Of a stretch of 8,693 nt of DNA, positions 6,849-8,693 are shown in pieces (positions within the stretch are counted from its first letter, which is position 1; every line of letters starts with the position of its first letter). The notes beneath the pieces are model-generated. The model did no database searches, was not told the DNA's origin, and saw nothing but the letters and a program-made list of their open reading frames with translations. The stretch covers positions 1-8,693 of the forward strand of contig JANXLO010000734.1 of NCBI GenBank assembly GCA_025355115.1. The letters are read 5' to 3'. The translations under genes were made by a program, and so were the position numbers. Source of the DNA: Chthonomonadaceae bacterium. GTDB lineage: Bacteria > Armatimonadota > Chthonomonadetes > Chthonomonadales > Chthonomonadaceae.

Positions 6849-6880
6849 ACCCGGCCCGGCCCTCATGGAAGAAGCCGGGT
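6849..6880 (+). terminator. Weak terminator-like hairpin after the Fe-S gene
   Basis: ACCCGGC (6849-6855) pairs perfectly with GCCGGGT (6874-6880) around an 18-base loop, 13 bases past the Fe-S gene's stop codon. ATTAGG follows instead of a T-tract, and a T-run (6907-6912) comes only 26 bases later. It may slow or end transcription of the Fe-S cluster, possibly with Rho, but is not a clear intrinsic terminator. Confidence 0.35.
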
Positions 6881-6929
6881 ATTAGGCGTCAGCGGTCAAA
6901 ACAATCTTTTTTCTTCAGGAGCAACTGAT

Positions 6930-7919
6930 TTGGAATATCGGAAAATGGGGCGGACGGGGCTGAAGGTCTCCGAAATCTGCCTAGGAACCATGCAGTTCGG
7001 GTGGACGGCGGACGAGCCGACTTCGCAGGCCGTCATGGATACGTTTCGAGAGGCGGGCGGCAACTTCATCGATACCGCCGACATCTACACCACCTGGGCT
7101 GGCGACCTCTCGTATGGCGGCAAGACCGAGGAGTACATCGGACGATGGATCAGCGAGAGGGGAGTCCGGCAGGATACCGTACTGGCGACCAAGGTGCGTG
7201 GCAAGATGTGGGAAGGGCCGAACGGCGAAGGGCTTTCCAGGGCGCGAATCTTCCGGGCCTGTGACGACTCGCTGCGCCGTCTGCAGACCGACTACATCGA
7301 TCTATATCAGTGCCACTGGGCCGATCTCACGACACCCATCGAGGAGACTCTCTCCGCGCTGAACGATCTGGTGCGAGCGGGCAAAGTCCGCTACATCGGC
7401 GCGTCGAACTATCCGGCCTGGCGTCTGATGGAGGCCATCGCCACATCGGAGAGATGCGGGTTCGCCCGCTTCGACTGCTACCAGCCGGAATATTCGCTCG
7501 TCGAGCGGAGTCTGTTCGAGTATGAGGCCGCGCCGCTGTGCAGACATTATCAGCTCGGGGTCATTCCCTACTCGCCGATGGCGGCAGGCTTCCTGACAGG
7601 CAAATACCGCAAGGACGGCCCTCGTCCCGAAAGCGTTCGCGCGGGCGGCGTGCTCGACAAGTATGGCAACGATCGCGGCTGGGCCGTCATTGACGCCCTC
7701 GACGAGATCGGTAAGGCGTACGGCAAGACGGTCGCGCAGACCGCGCTGGCCTGGCAGCTCTCCAATCCTGTGGTCACTGCTCCGATCATCGGCGCCAACA
7801 CGCCGGACCAGCTGCACGATCTGCTCGGCGCGGCGGGCTATCGACTCACCGCCGACGAGATGCAGCGCCTCAACGAGGTGACGAAATACCCTAAGAACTG
7901 GCGTCCCATCTGGGACTGA
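6930..7919 (+). CDS. Aldo/keto reductase (cytosolic)
   Basis: The 329-residue product is a full-length aldo/keto reductase with NAD(P)H-dependent carbonyl/alcohol chemistry. It starts at TTG 6930: AGGAG at 6917-6921 is 8 bases upstream, and the resulting MEYRKMGRTGLKVSEICLGT is the standard family opening. The ATG six codons later would remove the first beta-strand and lacks that spacing. The catalytic tetrad is visible as D48 and Y53 (in FIDTADIY), K88 (LATKV) and H129 (YQCHW). GASNYPAWRL and the C-terminal GANTPDQLHDLLG are the conserved loop and the cofactor-phosphate binding region. No signal peptide is present. The substrate is not predictable; sequence style is closest to the sugar/aldehyde reductases often annotated as L-glyceraldehyde 3-phosphate reductase-like. 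It is 94 bases past the Fe-S gene and 17 bases before the next small gene. Confidence 0.93.
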   Translation: MEYRKMGRTGLKVSEICLGTMQFGWTADEPTSQAVMDTFREAGGNFIDTADIYTTWAGDLSYGGKTEEYIGRWISERGVRQDTVLATKVRGKMWEGPNGEGLSRARIFRACDDSLRRLQTDYIDLYQCHWADLTTPIEETLSALNDLVRAGKVRYIGASNYPAWRLMEAIATSERCGFARFDCYQPEYSLVERSLFEYEAAPLCRHYQLGVIPYSPMAAGFLTGKYRKDGPRPESVRAGGVLDKYGNDRGWAVIDALDEIGKAYGKTVAQTALAWQLSNPVVTAPIIGANTPDQLHDLLGAAGYRLTADEMQRLNEVTKYPKNWRPIWD

Positions 7920-7936
7920 GTGGAGGCGCTGGAGCG

Positions 7937-8296
7937 ATGCACTGGACTTCGCCGGATTGGGTCTACTGTTGCTTCCCTGCCCCTTCGGCCGAGGTCGAGG
8001 AAGTCTCGCTCGCTTATGTGGTGGAATCGATGCAGGCGGTGGCGGACACCTGCACGGAGTGGGACGGGAATCCGCTTGGGCGCGTTCTGCACGTGGCGCA
8101 CATGCTCGTCAGTCACCAGGGAGCCGACGGGCTGTGGGCGGCGACGTTCAATCTGCGCACCGGCGCGGACGTCGGCACCGAGCGCAACGGTGCACCTCTG
8201 CCACTCTTTCATCGCCTGAACGAGACTCTCGACTCCACCGAGTTCGATTTTGCCATACGACGCGGTGAAGCAGGAGTTTTGGCGCAGGGTATGTAA
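7937..8296 (+). CDS. Small uncharacterised protein with QxxDGxW toroid-like motif
   Basis: I do not recognise this 119-residue protein with certainty. It starts at an ATG 10 bases after GGAGG (7922-7926), 17 bases beyond the aldo/keto reductase stop, so it is probably translated from the same transcript. Codon use in this frame, with mostly G/C third positions, matches neighbouring genes. A helix-like segment VEEVSLAYVVESMQAVADT (20-38) precedes HVAHMLVSHQGADGLWAATF (52-71). The QGADGLW element matches the QxxDGxW style of alpha/alpha-toroid repeat proteins (terpene cyclase, prenyltransferase and some glycosidase-like folds). The rest, NLRTGADVGTERN and LFHRLNETLDSTEF, reads like a conserved domain end. 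A single repeat cannot close a toroid, so it may be the surviving C-terminal piece of a longer ancestor, or a small protein that pairs with another chain. No signal peptide is seen. Confidence 0.6.
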   Translation: MHWTSPDWVYCCFPAPSAEVEEVSLAYVVESMQAVADTCTEWDGNPLGRVLHVAHMLVSHQGADGLWAATFNLRTGADVGTERNGAPLPLFHRLNETLDSTEFDFAIRRGEAGVLAQGM

Positions 8297-8310
8297 CATA
8301 GTGTCATCCT

Positions 8311-8348
8311 TGCAGGGCTTTCGGAATCGCCAGTGCCCTGCATTTTCT
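8311..8348 (+). terminator. Intrinsic terminator after the small orphan gene
   Basis: TGCAGGGC (8311-8318) and GCCCTGCA (8335-8342) form a perfect 8-base-pair stem with a 16-base loop, followed directly by TTTTCT (8343-8348). This fits a Rho-independent terminator 15 bases after the stop codon at 8294-8296. It separates the aldo/keto reductase pair of transcripts unless it is read through. Confidence 0.65.
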
Positions 8349-8368
8349 CATCGTCAGATATGTGCGAG

Positions 8369-8381
8369 GCGCCACTGGCGC
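8369..8381. promoter_or_regulatory. Perfect palindrome upstream of the Tat aldo/keto reductase gene
   Basis: GCGCCACTGGCGC is an exact palindrome around one central base, ending just before the Shine-Dalgarno AAGGAA (8384-8389) of the next gene. It could be an operator for a dimeric regulator or an RNA hairpin that hides the ribosome-binding site. CGCCAGTG at 8328-8335 in the terminator loop is complementary to CACTGGCG at 8373-8380, which allows an alternative fold. Confidence 0.35.
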
Positions 8382-8399
8382 GAAAGGAACGCTCTCAAA

Positions 8400-8693
8400 A
8401 TGCAAAATGAAGAACTTGCTGGACTGCGACAGCAGAGCCAGGACAAGCCGCTTTCCCGGCGCGATTTCGTCCGTGTTCTCTCGGTGGCCTCCGCGAGCAC
8501 GGGCATCGCGGCGGCCGGGCTCACCGGCCTCACGCTGACCTCCAGCCAGCGGGCTGAAGCCGCCGAGATGATCGTCGATGGCCTTGGTAAGCTGCCGAAA
8601 GTCAAGCTTGGCCGCCTCCCGATGCGCGTCACTCCCATCTGCATGTGCCAGGACTGGAACTCGTCTCTGTTTGGCCCCGCGATCGCGCTCGGC
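8400..8693 (+). CDS. Tat-signal aldo/keto reductase-like protein, N-terminal fragment (cut by window edge)
   Basis: An open frame of 98 codons starts at the ATG at 8400, with AAGGAA (8384-8389) about 10 bases upstream, and runs off the right edge. The N-terminus is polar, then has a twin-arginine motif SRRDFVRVL (19-27) and a weakly hydrophobic Ala/Gly/Ser stretch (28-47), ending near QRAEAAE, a plausible cleavage region. The mature part (VKLGRLPMRVTPICM, 68-82) matches the aldo/keto reductase opening 'LGRTGLKVSxIxLG', with MCQDW following where the first barrel loop would be. Two cysteines in ICMCQD (81 and 83) replace the usual LG. Catalytic residues lie beyond the edge. Tat export of an NAD(P)-dependent fold is unusual, but Tat-signal members of this family occur; they may use an iron-sulfur cluster or bound cofactor. 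That last point is inference. Confidence 0.72.
   Translation, partial: MQNEELAGLRQQSQDKPLSRRDFVRVLSVASASTGIAAAGLTGLTLTSSQRAEAAEMIVDGLGKLPKVKLGRLPMRVTPICMCQDWNSSLFGPAIALG

Noticed and set aside
8354..8644. Minus-strand open frame near the right edge
   Set aside because: It is antisense to the plus-strand frame from 8400, which has a Shine-Dalgarno sequence, a twin-arginine signal and an aldo/keto reductase-like start.
1..8693. CRISPR arrays, tRNAs, insertion sequences, phage or conjugation genes
   Set aside because: No spaced direct repeats, tRNA-like cloverleaf segments, transposase motifs or terminal inverted repeats were seen on either strand.

Overview
The window looks like chromosomal DNA from a GC-rich, environmental, probably diderm bacterium. 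The best lineage clue is the pseudopilin-like protein at 1342-2103. Its '[18 protein letters not shown]' start, the '[12 protein letters not shown]' stretch after it and its terminal H-X9-DG motif match a style that I know from Armatimonadota and, to a lesser extent, Planctomycetes/Verrucomicrobia relatives. I favour Armatimonadota. This is an inference, because no rRNA or marker gene is present. There are no tRNAs, rRNAs, CRISPR arrays, insertion sequences or recognisable phage genes.

Layout. Minus strand, 1-1001: a sugar-phosphate isomerase/epimerase-like TIM-barrel gene (213-1001) is followed 32 bases later by the start of a serine beta-lactamase-like hydrolase (1-180, cut by the left edge). 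A 340-base divergent intergenic region separates them from plus-strand genes. These are a DUF1559/H-X9-DG pseudopilin-like protein (1342-2103); a 290-base gap with a strong three-step hairpin; an exported DUF6599-like protein (2394-3347); a Tat-signal DUF362 protein (3432-4511); and a 714-residue multi-cluster iron-sulfur membrane protein (4691-6835) that reads as a NapH-NapG fusion. Then come a cytosolic aldo/keto reductase (6930-7919, TTG start), a short orphan protein with a QxxDGxW toroid-like motif (7937-8296), an intrinsic terminator, and the start of a second aldo/keto reductase with a Tat signal (8400 to the right edge).

How the genes may work together. The central three genes (2394-6835) run in one direction and all point to the cell envelope: one signal peptide, one twin-arginine signal, and one polytopic Fe-S protein with an internal twin-arginine segment. 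The simplest reading is an electron-transfer module. The NapH-like half would take electrons at the membrane and the NapG-like four-cluster half would carry them outside the cytoplasmic membrane, with DUF362 and DUF6599 proteins as exported partners of unknown function. This is the part of the window most likely to be an undescribed system. The flanking TIM-barrel isomerase and two aldo/keto reductases suggest carbohydrate or polyol oxidation/reduction nearby, but nothing in the sequence fixes a substrate.
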